From Sphingomonas psychrotolerans (GTDB lineage: Bacteria; Pseudomonadota; Alphaproteobacteria; Sphingomonadales; Sphingomonadaceae): DNA of 64,000 nt. The notes beneath the pieces were generated by a model, which saw nothing but the letters and a program-made list of their open reading frames with translations, was not told the DNA's origin and made no database searches. A program made the position numbers and the translations under genes. The DNA is taken from the NCBI RefSeq assembly GCF_002796605.1, contig NZ_CP024923.1:558001-622000 (forward strand), in the 5' to 3' direction. Shown here one piece after another: positions 18,868 through 27,329 of the stretch; position 1 is the first letter of the stretch, and each line of letters starts with the position of its first letter.

Positions 18868-20452
18868 CCAGTGAACGGTCGCGCAAAATCTCGTGCGCGG
18901 CATTGTGCCCCGGCGCGCCGGTGACGCCGCCGCCCGGATGCGTCCCCGATCCGCACATATAGAGACCCGAAATCGGCCCGCGATAATCGCCGTGCCCCAG
19001 CATCGGGCGCGCGGCCCAGAGCTGGTCCAGCGACATATGGCCGTGCATGATGTCGCCGCCGACCAGCCCGAACTTGCGTTCGAGATCGAGCGGCGAATGG
19101 ATCTGCACGCCGAGGATCGACCCCCGGAAATTGGGCGCGTGCTGCGTCACCGTATCGATGATGTGTTCGGCCGCGGCCTCGCGTTCCGCGTCCCACGAAC
19201 GCCCGTCCGGCAGCACCGGCGCGAATTGCTGGCAGAATAGCGAGGCGATGTGCATCCCCGGCGGCGCGAGGCTGTCGTCGACGCTGGTCGGCAGCTTCAT
19301 CTCGACGATCGGCGCCTTCGACCAACCCTCGGCCTTCGCGTCGGTGAACGCCTTGTCCATATAATCGAGCGTTGGTGCGATGATGATCCCGGCGGTGTGG
19401 TGCTCGGCCTTTTCGGTCCCCGGCAGCACACTGAAATCGGGGAGCTCGGAAAGCGCGACGTTCATCCGGAACGTCCCCGACCCCGCCTTGAAATTGTCCA
19501 TCCGCCGCGCGAATTCGGGGTTCATGTCGCTGCGCTCGATGAGCTGGCGGTAGAGCAGGGCCGGGCCGACATTGGCTGCGACCACCCTGGCGGCGATCTC
19601 CTCGCCGCTCTCCAGCCGCACCCCGGCGACCTTGCCGCCATCCACCAGTACGCGCGCTACCGGCGCCTCGACGCTGATCTCGACCCCGGCCTCGACGCAC
19701 GCCTCGGCCATATATTGAGTGATCGCACCCATCCCGCCGACGCTGTGCCCCCACGCGCCATATTTGCCGTTCACTTCGCCGAAGACGTGGTGGAGCAGCA
19801 CATAGGCGCTGCCCGGATGGTCGACGCTGGCATAGTTGCCGACCACCGCGTCGAACCCGAACGCAGCCTTTATGTACTCGTTCTCGTACCAGCTATCGAG
19901 GAAGCTGCGCGCCGACTTGACGAACAGGTCCATCACGTCGCGTTGCGCCTCGATATGCATCCCGGCGAGCCTTTTGCCTTGCGCCGCCGCGGCGATCAGC
20001 GCGCGGATGCCGCCGCCGGCGTTGGGCGGGGTCTTGAGCGCCATGTCGCGCAACACCGCGGCGACGCGCTCGAGCGCGGCTTCGTATCGGGGGAGCGTCT
20101 CGGCGTCTTTCGCGCTGAACCGCGCGAACTCGGCCTGGGTGCGCGCCTGCCCGCCGCCGAGCTTGAGATAGCCGTCCTCATGCGGGAAGAAGTTGCTGAT
20201 CGTCCGCTCGAGGATCCGCCAGCCGCGCTCGTGCAGCTTCATGTCCTTGATCACCTTGGGGCGGAGCAGGCTCACGGTGTAGCTCGCGGTCGAATTGCGG
20301 AAGCCGGGATGGAATTCCTCGGTCACCGCCGCGCCGCCGACGACGTGGCGCCGCTCGAGCACGCGGACCTTCATCCCGGCGCGGGCGAGATAGAAGGCGC
20401 AGACGAGGCCGTTATGCCCGCCGCCGATAACGATCGCGTCGTATTTCTTCAT
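18845..20452 (-). CDS. FAD-dependent oxidoreductase, phytoene desaturase/PYROXD2-like
   Basis: 535 residues. The N-terminal dinucleotide fold is YDAIVIGGGHNGLVCAFYLARAG, followed by a VLERRHVVGGAA motif, and the C-terminal FAD-contact segment is GLYMCGSGTHPGGGVTGAPGHNAA. This is the phytoene-desaturase/PYROXD2 flavoprotein family. Start ATG at 20452; in-frame sequence further upstream lacks family character. The Rieske oxygenase begins upstream on the same strand, its stop only 13 bp before this start, so the two are an operon. The joint substrate is probably an amine or similar small molecule (inference). Confidence 0.9.
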   Translation of the reverse strand: MKKYDAIVIGGGHNGLVCAFYLARAGMKVRVLERRHVVGGAAVTEEFHPGFRNSTASYTVSLLRPKVIKDMKLHERGWRILERTISNFFPHEDGYLKLGGGQARTQAEFARFSAKDAETLPRYEAALERVAAVLRDMALKTPPNAGGGIRALIAAAAQGKRLAGMHIEAQRDVMDLFVKSARSFLDSWYENEYIKAAFGFDAVVGNYASVDHPGSAYVLLHHVFGEVNGKYGAWGHSVGGMGAITQYMAEACVEAGVEISVEAPVARVLVDGGKVAGVRLESGEEIAARVVAANVGPALLYRQLIERSDMNPEFARRMDNFKAGSGTFRMNVALSELPDFSVLPGTEKAEHHTAGIIIAPTLDYMDKAFTDAKAEGWSKAPIVEMKLPTSVDDSLAPPGMHIASLFCQQFAPVLPDGRSWDAEREAAAEHIIDTVTQHAPNFRGSILGVQIHSPLDLERKFGLVGGDIMHGHMSLDQLWAARPMLGHGDYRGPISGLYMCGSGTHPGGGVTGAPGHNAAHEILRDRSLVRRLLPI

Positions 20453-20465
20453 GGCTATCCCCGGA

Positions 20466-21647
20466 TCAGACGGTGTGCGGGCGTCGCGACCAGCCCGGGG
20501 CCGGCGCACGGTGCTGCCGGGCCTCGGGGATGATCGCGCGGACTTTGGCCGCGAAGCTGCGCAGGCACACTTCGCTCGTGCCGATCGGGCCGGCGGTGTA
20601 GCTGCTCGACGCCATGCCCTGCTGGACGCGCTCGATCAGCCACGTGTCCTCGGCGTTGACGACGCGGTTTATCCGCCAGTTGGCGTAGCGGACCAGCTTC
20701 ATGCTTCGGCGATCGTCGGGGAGGGCGAAGGCCATCTCGCGCAGCGTGCAGCCGGTCGGCGAAGTCGGCAGCCACTGCATGAAGTCGATCTGATCGGCGT
20801 AGAGGTCGAACGCCATGTTGGGCCAGAGTTTGTAATAGACCCAGCGCCGCTGGTTCGCCTCGGGCAAGTGATCGACGCGTGGCAGATGGCGTTGGTAAAA
20901 GGCCTCCCACGGATTGGCCGAGACGCGGTCGACCAGATCGCCCGACATCTTGTCGACCCAGCCCGCGGCCTCGATCGCGTAACTCTTGCCGAACAGCCGC
21001 GTCAGCCCGTCATGCGCCACCGGAATGTGGAGATTGTCCGAATAATTGTCGCCGACATTCTTCCAGTTGACCGCGCGGTCGCGGGTCCGGACTTCGCCGA
21101 TCCGCCGCATCTCCTCAAAGCGATAGGGGGCGATCTCGGCATCGTAGGGCGCCATCATCTCGGCGACCGAAGGGCCATTGTCGTCCTCGAGCCGGACGAA
21201 GACGAAGCCGCGCCAGACCGACACGTCCACCGGGACGAGGCTGCTAGCATCCATGTCGAGTGCCGGATAGTCGCGGCGCATCGGCACGCCCGAGAGGCGG
21301 CCATCGAGCTCGTAGGTCCAGGCGTGATAGGGGCAGACCAGCTTGCGCGCGCAGCCGGCATCGCCCTCGACGATCCGCATCGCCCGGTGACGGCAGACAT
21401 TGTGGAAGGCGCGGATTGCGCCATCGCCGCCGCGTACAGCGACGATATTCTCGCCTAGCCAGGAAAGCGTCCGCCAGTCGCCCGCATCCGCCAGATCGCT
21501 CTCGTGGCACAATATCTGCCACGACGGACGCAGAATGCGCGCGGTCTCCAGCTCGAGGAACTCGGGATCGGTGTAGATCCAGCCGGGTAGCGACCAGTCG
21601 GCGTCGGGATCGGAACCCGGATCGGGCGATGAGGGGAGAGTCGCCAT
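20466..21647 (-). CDS. Rieske non-heme iron oxygenase, alpha subunit
   Basis: 393 residues. The Rieske [2Fe-2S] ligands are Cys85, His87, Cys105 and His108 (CRHRAM...CPYHAW). The mononuclear iron site is in GDNYSDNLHIPVAHDG (His207, His212). It catalyses O2-dependent hydroxylation or demethylation using a separate reductase, which is not present here. The overall shape resembles glycine-betaine or stachydrine-type oxygenases more than ring dioxygenases (family impression only). A TetR gene starts 49 bp away divergently, with a palindrome between them. Confidence 0.92.
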   Translation of the reverse strand: MATLPSSPDPGSDPDADWSLPGWIYTDPEFLELETARILRPSWQILCHESDLADAGDWRTLSWLGENIVAVRGGDGAIRAFHNVCRHRAMRIVEGDAGCARKLVCPYHAWTYELDGRLSGVPMRRDYPALDMDASSLVPVDVSVWRGFVFVRLEDDNGPSVAEMMAPYDAEIAPYRFEEMRRIGEVRTRDRAVNWKNVGDNYSDNLHIPVAHDGLTRLFGKSYAIEAAGWVDKMSGDLVDRVSANPWEAFYQRHLPRVDHLPEANQRRWVYYKLWPNMAFDLYADQIDFMQWLPTSPTGCTLREMAFALPDDRRSMKLVRYANWRINRVVNAEDTWLIERVQQGMASSSYTAGPIGTSEVCLRSFAAKVRAIIPEARQHRAPAPGWSRRPHTV

Positions 21648-21668
21648 GGCCGGCTCCGCAATTGCTTG

Positions 21669-21684
21669 TTGTACGATCGTATAA
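21669..21684. promoter_or_regulatory. TetR-type operator between the oxygenase and tetR genes
   Basis: TTGTACGATCGTATAA is a 16-bp palindrome with a perfect 10-bp core (TACGATCGTA) and one mismatched pair outside it. It lies 12 bp before the TetR ATG and 21 bp before the oxygenase ATG, overlapping where both promoters must be. It is the natural binding site for the divergent TetR protein. Confidence 0.65.
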
Positions 21685-21696
21685 TAAGGTTTCGCG

Positions 21697-22290
21697 ATGA
21701 GCAAGCCTGCCTTTACCCGCGCCGAACCCGATGCCCGGCGGCTGTCGCTGATCGAGGCGGCGGCACGGGTGCTGGCGCGCGACGGCGCGAGCGGCGCCTC
21801 AGTGCGGGTGATCACGATCGAGGCGGGCGTGTCGCCCGGGCTGGTCGCGCACCATTTCGGCGGAGTCGATGCGCTGATCGCGGCAACCTACGCGCATGTC
21901 GGCGAACGGGTGTCGGCTGCACTCGACGCAGCAGTAGCTGCTGCCGGGACGGACCCGCGTGCCCGGCTCAACGCCTATGTCGCGGCGAGCTTCGCGCCAC
22001 CGATCGCCGATCGTGCGCTGCTCGCGACGTGGACTGCCTTTTGGGGGCTGGTGATCGCGCAGCCCGAGATCGCTGCGCTCCACGATGCGCAATATGCGCG
22101 CTATCGGACGGGGCTCGAGCAATTGCTGGCGGCCTGCGGGATTGTCCCCGCGGCGCGGCAGCGTGCGGCGATCGCGATTACCGCGCTGGTCGACGGACTA
22201 TGGCTCGAGCTCTGCCTGTCGCCTGCCGTGCTCGACGCCGAGACGGCAGGCGCGATCGCGGAAGAGCAGATCGCGGCGCTACTTCGCTAG
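21697..22290 (+). CDS. TetR/AcrR transcriptional regulator (BetI-like)
   Basis: 197 residues. The N-terminal helix-turn-helix includes GASGASVRVITIEAGVSPGLVAHHFGGVDALI, where VSPGLVAHHFGG is close to BetI-type regulators. The C-terminal helical ligand domain ends AIAEEQIAALL. Start ATG at 21697. It is divergent from the Rieske oxygenase operon, with a palindromic operator in the gap, so it likely represses that operon and itself. Its 3' end overlaps the convergent Gfo/Idh gene by 12 bp. Confidence 0.9.
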   Translation: MSKPAFTRAEPDARRLSLIEAAARVLARDGASGASVRVITIEAGVSPGLVAHHFGGVDALIAATYAHVGERVSAALDAAVAAAGTDPRARLNAYVAASFAPPIADRALLATWTAFWGLVIAQPEIAALHDAQYARYRTGLEQLLAACGIVPAARQRAAIAITALVDGLWLELCLSPAVLDAETAGAIAEEQIAALLR

Positions 22291-23481
22291 CGATGCACGG
22301 CGCTGGTCGAGCGTTTCGGCGAGCGAGCTCCATTTCGTGTCACCCACGCTGTTCGCGATCATCGTCTCGACGAAGGTCATCGTCCGCAGCCCGTCGACGA
22401 TGTTCGGGAACCAGTCGGCGGCGCCGCGGGCCGGCGGAATGGCCGCGCCCACACGCACCGCGCGACCGAAGCTGCGGTAGAGATTGGCGAACGCTTCGAT
22501 ATAGCCCTCCGGATGGCCCGCCGGGGTGCGCAGCCGTGCCGTCGTCAATGCGTCGAGGCCCGGCCCGCCGGCGCGGACGATCTCGGCAGGTCGGTCGAGC
22601 CAGCGCAAGGTCAGGGTGTTGGGCTCCATCTGCGACCAGTCGAGCCCACCTTTCTCGCCATGCACGCGCAGGCGGAGGCCGTTCTCGTCGCCCGCGGCGA
22701 TCTGGCTGGCCCTGAGAACGCCGCGCGCGCCGCCTGCGAATCGCAGCAATGCCGCAACATCGTCGTCGAGACGACGGCCGGGGACGTGGGTGGTCAAATC
22801 GGCGCTGAGTTGCTCGACCGCCAGCCCGGAGACGTGCTCGGCGAGCTGGAAGGCGTGGGTACCGATGTCGCCGAGGCAGCCGCCGAGCCCGGCGCGCGCT
22901 GGATCGGTGCGCCACTCGGCCTGTTTCTGGCCATCGCGGTCGACGGGCAAACTGAGCCAGCCTTGCGAATATTCGACCTGAACCAGCCGGATCGGGCCGA
23001 GATCGCCCCGCGCGACGCGCACACGCGCCTCCTCGATCAGCGGATAGCCGCTATAGGTGAAAGCGAGGCCGTACAGCTTTCCGCTGCGAATAACCGCAGC
23101 CTCGATCGCCAGCGCTTCGGCAAGATCCAGTGCCATCGGCTTTTCCGACATCACGTGGAAGCCCGCGTCGAGCGCGGCGATGGCGGCGGGGGCGTGGAGA
23201 TGATTGGGGGTTACGATCGCCAGCACCTGCATCCGTTGCGACTCGGGCAGCGCGGCCTCGGCCGCGAGCAGCACGTCGAGCGTCGAATAGGCGCGGGCAG
23301 GGGCGAGGCCCAGCGCGGCAGCACTGCGTTCGTTGCGGCCGGCATCGCTGCTGAACGCGCCGCAGACCAGTTCATAATCGCCGTCGAGTGCCGCGGCCAT
23401 GCGGTGCACCGCACCGATGAACGCGCCTTCGCCGCCCCCGACCATACCGTAGCGTAATTTCGGTTGCGTGCTTGTCGCCAT
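22279..23481 (-). CDS. Gfo/Idh/MocA family NAD(P)-dependent oxidoreductase
   Basis: 400 residues: N-terminal Rossmann fold (YGMVGGGEGAFIGAVHR), the EKP motif (MSEKPMAL, about residue 113) and the GGCLGDIGTHAFQLAEH catalytic segment with the Asp/His pair. The family oxidises or reduces sugars and inositols, often at C3. It is divergent from the cytochrome c that opens the glycoside 3-oxidation cluster, 138 bp away. It may therefore reduce the 3-keto sugar made there (inference). No signal peptide, so cytoplasmic. Confidence 0.93.
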   Translation of the reverse strand: MATSTQPKLRYGMVGGGEGAFIGAVHRMAAALDGDYELVCGAFSSDAGRNERSAAALGLAPARAYSTLDVLLAAEAALPESQRMQVLAIVTPNHLHAPAAIAALDAGFHVMSEKPMALDLAEALAIEAAVIRSGKLYGLAFTYSGYPLIEEARVRVARGDLGPIRLVQVEYSQGWLSLPVDRDGQKQAEWRTDPARAGLGGCLGDIGTHAFQLAEHVSGLAVEQLSADLTTHVPGRRLDDDVAALLRFAGGARGVLRASQIAAGDENGLRLRVHGEKGGLDWSQMEPNTLTLRWLDRPAEIVRAGGPGLDALTTARLRTPAGHPEGYIEAFANLYRSFGRAVRVGAAIPPARGAADWFPNIVDGLRTMTFVETMIANSVGDTKWSSLAETLDQRRASLAK

Positions 23482-23553
23482 GCTTTTCGGCTCCGCTCCA
23501 GGGTCGATCGCGATCGCCGGCCAAACGGCCGGTCGCTTTTATATCTGATAAAT

Positions 23554-23576
23554 GGTTGCGCCGCGCGGCGGCAACC
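23554..23576. promoter_or_regulatory. Imperfect palindrome in the divergent promoter region
   Basis: GGTTGC and GCAACC arms enclose a GC-rich centre, between the divergent Gfo/Idh gene and the cytochrome c gene. A second short inverted repeat (CCGGCC/GGCCGG) lies near 23517-23532. Either may be an operator controlling the glycoside cluster. No regulator gene is adjacent. Confidence 0.3.
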
Positions 23577-23619
23577 GATTAGATACTGCCAGCCGATCGT
23601 TTCGAGACCGGAGAGGATA

Positions 23620-24012
23620 ATGAAATCTCTGTTCGTATTGCTGCCGGTGGCAGCAACATTATGCGCGGCGACGCTGACAGCGTTGCCGGCCATCGGCGCG
23701 GCTCCCGTCGCCGACCAAGGTGCACAGGCATTCGCCGCCTGCCGCGCCTGTCATACGCTTCAGGCCGGGGGCAAGGGCACGATGGGTCCCAATCTCCACG
23801 GTCTGTTCGGTCGCAAGGCGGGTTCCGCGCCCGGATTCAACTACAGCCCGGCGCTCAAGGCGTCGAAGCTCGTCTGGAACGCGCAGACGCTCGATCAATT
23901 TCTCGCTGCGCCGACCCAGAAGGTGCCCGGCACCCGGATGGTGATCAAGGTGACCGATCCGGCCAGGCGCGCCGCGTTGATCGCGTATCTCAAGGCGGAA
24001 ACGTCTAAGTGA
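23620..24012 (+). CDS. Class I cytochrome c (periplasmic)
   Basis: 130 residues with a signal peptide (MKSLFVLLPVAATLCAATLTALPAIGA), the heme motif CRACH (Cys41, Cys44, His45), GPNLHGLFGRKAG typical of cytochrome c2/c550, and the distal ligand Met107 (GTRMVIKV). ATG 23620 has a GAGAGGA ribosome site. It is the first gene of the plus-strand glycoside cluster and a likely electron acceptor for the GMC dehydrogenase (29.6 kb). Confidence 0.93.
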   Translation: MKSLFVLLPVAATLCAATLTALPAIGAAPVADQGAQAFAACRACHTLQAGGKGTMGPNLHGLFGRKAGSAPGFNYSPALKASKLVWNAQTLDQFLAAPTQKVPGTRMVIKVTDPARRAALIAYLKAETSK

Positions 24013-24035
24013 ATTCGGGCCGAAGAGGGGGAGGC

Positions 24036-25079
24036 ATGAAGGGTCCAGCGGTTTTCCTCGCGCAGTTCATGAGCGACGCAGCGCCGTTCGACACGCTGCC
24101 CTCCGCCGCGCGCTGGATGGCCGATGCCGGCTATATCGGCGTGCAGATTCCGACCTGGGACAGCCGCTGCATCGACTTGCGCAAGGCTGCCGAGAGCCAG
24201 GATTATTGCGACGAACTCGCGGGCACCTGCCGCGAGGCCGGCGTCGAGATCACCGAGCTTTCGACACATCTGCAGGGGCAACTGGTCGCGGTGCATCCCG
24301 CCTATGACGTGGCGTTCGACGGCTTCGCGCCCGAGGCGCTGCGCGGCAAACCGGCCGAGCGACAGGCCTGGGCAGTCGAGCAGCTCCACCTCGCCGCCAA
24401 AGCCAGCCGGCGGCTGGGCCTGAATGCGCACGCAACCTTCTCGGGCGCGCTCGCCTGGCCCTATCTCTATCCGTGGCCGCAGCGCCCCGCGGGACTGGTC
24501 GAGGAAGCGTTTGGCGAACTGGCGAAGCGCTGGCGGCCGATCCTCGACGCCTTCGACGAGCAGGGGGTCGATCTCGCTTATGAGATTCATCCCGGCGAGG
24601 ATCTGCACGACGGGGTGACTTTCGAGCGGTTCCTTGCCGGCGTCGACAATCACCCACGCGCTAACATTCTCTACGATCCTAGCCATTACGTGCTGCAGGC
24701 ACTCGATTATCTGGCGTTCATCGACATTTATCACGAGCGGATCCGCATGTTCCACGTCAAGGACGCGGAGCTGAATCCGACCGGCCGGTCCGGGGTCTAT
24801 GGCGGCTTCCAGGATTGGGTCGATCGCCCCGGCCGCTTTCGTTCGCTCGGCGACGGCCAGGTGGATTTCGGCGGGATCTTCTTCAAGCTGACGCAATATG
24901 GCTATTCCGGCTGGGCGGTGCTCGAATGGGAATGCTGCATCAAGCATCCCGAAGACGGCGCCCGCGAAGGCGCGCCGTTCATTGCGGCGCACATGATCCG
25001 CAAGGCGGACAGGGCATTCGACAGTTTTGCGGGCGGCGGCGATCCGGGGCTCAACCGCAAGCTGCTGGGACTGAGCTGA
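24036..25079 (+). CDS. Sugar phosphate isomerase/epimerase family TIM barrel
   Basis: 347 residues, no signal peptide, so cytoplasmic. Xylose-isomerase-like TIM barrel with metal-ligand segments DLAYEIHPGEDLHDG, ILYDPSHYVLQ, MFHVKDAELN and AVLEWE. ATG 24036 is preceded by a GGGGGAGG site; the frame is open a few codons upstream but without a better start. Together with the two Tat-exported relatives below, it suggests isomerisation or epimerisation of keto-sugar products. The exact sugar is unknown. Confidence 0.9.
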   Translation: MKGPAVFLAQFMSDAAPFDTLPSAARWMADAGYIGVQIPTWDSRCIDLRKAAESQDYCDELAGTCREAGVEITELSTHLQGQLVAVHPAYDVAFDGFAPEALRGKPAERQAWAVEQLHLAAKASRRLGLNAHATFSGALAWPYLYPWPQRPAGLVEEAFGELAKRWRPILDAFDEQGVDLAYEIHPGEDLHDGVTFERFLAGVDNHPRANILYDPSHYVLQALDYLAFIDIYHERIRMFHVKDAELNPTGRSGVYGGFQDWVDRPGRFRSLGDGQVDFGGIFFKLTQYGYSGWAVLEWECCIKHPEDGAREGAPFIAAHMIRKADRAFDSFAGGGDPGLNRKLLGLS

Positions 25080-25112
25080 CGAGCCAAGAATGATAAAGGG
25101 GAGGGGACCTCG

Positions 25113-26414
25113 ATGGCGACGACATTGAACAAGGCGAGGCTGTTCTGGCTGAGCGTGCTGGCGCTGTTCACCGCGGCATCGAGCCTCGCGATTCGCGGCG
25201 CGATCGCGAGCGGGCTCAAGACCGAATGGATCGATCCGATCGCCCCATTGCAGGCGGGCGAACTGCTCGCCGCCGCTTTGGGTGCGGCGTTCCTCAGCTT
25301 CGCGATCACCTTGTTCGTCGCCAGCGCATTTCTCGACCAGATCGGCATGAAACGGTGCCTGCTGGGCGCGGGGCTGTGCTTCATTCTCGGCCCGTTGCTG
25401 ATCGTCACCGCGGGCCATCTCGCGACCGGGATGACCGTCTATACTCTGGTCTGGCTCGGCATGCTGCTCAGCGGCATCGGCTGGGGGCTGACCGAGGCGG
25501 CGATCAATCCGCTGACCGCGCAGCTCTATCCCGAGGACACCACCCACCGGCTCAACGTGCTGCACGCCTGGTTCCCCGGCGGTATCATCATCGGCGGGCT
25601 GGCCGGCTTCCTCCTGTCGGCGACGCTGCCGTGGCAGGGCATCATGGCGCTGGTGATGATCCCCGCCGTCGCGACCGTGGCGATCGCCGCGACAACGACC
25701 TTCCCTCCGCCGCTTCGCTCCGAGACCGGCGTCGGCTTCGGCGAGATGGTGAGCGAAGTGTTTCGCCGCCCGAGCTTCTTCATCTGGTTCGGCGCGATGT
25801 TCCTGACCGCAGCGTCCGAACTGGCGCCCGGCCAGTGGATCGACGTCGCCTTGTCGAACCGGGTGGGCATGCGCGGCATCCTGCTGCTGGTCTATGTCAA
25901 CGCGCTGATGTTCGTGTTCCGCCATTTCGCGGGCCGGCTCGCCAACAAGATCTCGAACCCGGGGTTGCTCTGGGTATCGAGCCTGCTCGCCGCGATCGGG
26001 CTGTTCATGCTGAGCCAGGCGCAGTCGCCGGTGACGGCGATCCTCGCCGCGACGGTATGGGGGCTGGGCGTCTGCGTGATGTGGCCGACAATGCTCGCCT
26101 CGGTCGCCGAACGCTATCCGCGCGGCGGATCGTGGGCGATGGGGCTGGTGGGATCGGCCGGCGCACTCGCCAGCTTCTTCGTGCTGCCGCGGCTGGGGGC
26201 GATGTTCGACCAAGCCAAGATCGAGTTCGCCGGCGGCCCCGAAGCGTTCGCGGCGCTTACCGGGGCGGCGAAGCTGGCGGTCGAGGATGCGGCGGCTTCC
26301 GTGTCGTTCCAGCGGTTGGCGATCCTGCCGATCGTCCTGCTGGCGGTGTTCGGCTTCATCTGGTTGCGCGAGCGCGGCAAGTCGCGGGCAGCGCTCGCGG
26401 GCGAAGCGGCATGA
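25113..26414 (+). CDS. MFS transporter (sugar-type)
   Basis: 433 residues with about 12 membrane helices. It has MFS-like elements such as FLDQIGMKRCLLGAG after helix 2 and GWGLTEAAINPLTAQLYPEDT in the N-half. The probable role is import of the sugar or keto-sugar handled by the cluster across the inner membrane. Its stop overlaps the next ATG (ATGA), showing translational coupling to the Tat-exported isomerase. Confidence 0.9.
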   Translation: MATTLNKARLFWLSVLALFTAASSLAIRGAIASGLKTEWIDPIAPLQAGELLAAALGAAFLSFAITLFVASAFLDQIGMKRCLLGAGLCFILGPLLIVTAGHLATGMTVYTLVWLGMLLSGIGWGLTEAAINPLTAQLYPEDTTHRLNVLHAWFPGGIIIGGLAGFLLSATLPWQGIMALVMIPAVATVAIAATTTFPPPLRSETGVGFGEMVSEVFRRPSFFIWFGAMFLTAASELAPGQWIDVALSNRVGMRGILLLVYVNALMFVFRHFAGRLANKISNPGLLWVSSLLAAIGLFMLSQAQSPVTAILAATVWGLGVCVMWPTMLASVAERYPRGGSWAMGLVGSAGALASFFVLPRLGAMFDQAKIEFAGGPEAFAALTGAAKLAVEDAAASVSFQRLAILPIVLLAVFGFIWLRERGKSRAALAGEAA

Positions 26415-27319
26415 AGCTCAGCCGGCGATCGATACTGGCGGCGGGCGCCGCTACGGCGGGTGCGGCGACGATGAGTCGCGCGGCCCCCAGCCAAAACGCG
26501 GCGCGCTTGTCGCTCGGCTATGCGCCGCATGAAGGCAGCTTCAAGAGCCGCGGCAACCGGCTCGAGCAGATCGCGTTCGCCGCCGATCAGGGCTTCACGG
26601 CATGGGAGGATAACGAGGCGGCGGGCCGCACCGTCGCCGAGCAGGAAGCGATGGCGCGCGCGCTCCGGCAGCGGAACATGACGATGGGCGTGTTCGTCGC
26701 GAGCATGCCCAAATGGGCCGAGTTCAGGCCGCTGCTCGGCGGCAACGACGATGCTGAGCGTCTGGCATTCCTCGCCGACATCCGCGCGTCGATCGATGTC
26801 GCCAAGCGGTTGAACGCGAAGTGGATGACGGTGGTCACCGGCTTTCTCGACCGCAAGCTGCCCGTCGAGATCCAGACCGGGCGGGTGATCGACACGATGC
26901 GCCGCGCGGCAGAGATCGTCGAACCGCACGGGCTGGTGATGGTGATGGAGCCGCTCAACACGATCGTGAACCATCCGGGGGTGTTCATGCAGACTATCCC
27001 GCAGGGCTTCGCGGTGGCGAAGGGTGTGAACAGCCCGGCGGTGAAGGTGCTCGCCGATCTCTATCACGAGCAGATCCAGGCAGGGAATCTGATCAACACG
27101 CTCGGCACCTGCTGGGACGAGATCGCCTATATCCAGTTCGGCGACAACCCCGGGCGCAAGGAGCCGGGCAGTGGCGAGGTCAACTATCGCAATGTGGTGC
27201 GCTGGCTGCGCGCCAAGCAGTTTGCCGGAGTGATCGGCATGGAACACGGCAATTCGATCGACGGACGCGCGGGCGAGGAGCGGCTGATCGCCGCCTATCG
27301 CGCAATCGACGCGGCATGA
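26411..27319 (+). CDS. Tat-exported hydroxypyruvate-isomerase-like TIM barrel
   Basis: 302 residues. A twin-arginine signal (KLSRRSILAAGAATAGA) sends it folded to the periplasm. The barrel has motifs EDNEAAGRTVAEQEAMA, VMVMEPLNT, VLADLYHEQI and GVIGMEHG, matching the hydroxypyruvate isomerase/TIM-barrel family. ATG overlaps the MFS stop. A periplasmic sugar isomerase fits a pathway whose first oxidation is outside the cytoplasm. Confidence 0.88.
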   Translation: MKLSRRSILAAGAATAGAATMSRAAPSQNAARLSLGYAPHEGSFKSRGNRLEQIAFAADQGFTAWEDNEAAGRTVAEQEAMARALRQRNMTMGVFVASMPKWAEFRPLLGGNDDAERLAFLADIRASIDVAKRLNAKWMTVVTGFLDRKLPVEIQTGRVIDTMRRAAEIVEPHGLVMVMEPLNTIVNHPGVFMQTIPQGFAVAKGVNSPAVKVLADLYHEQIQAGNLINTLGTCWDEIAYIQFGDNPGRKEPGSGEVNYRNVVRWLRAKQFAGVIGMEHGNSIDGRAGEERLIAAYRAIDAA

Positions 27320-27329
27320 GGAGGAAGCA

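Noticed and set aside
23895..26213. 770-residue minus-strand frame over the isomerase and MFS genes
   Set aside because: It spans several plus-strand genes with strong family motifs and overlapping starts, so it is an antisense shadow.
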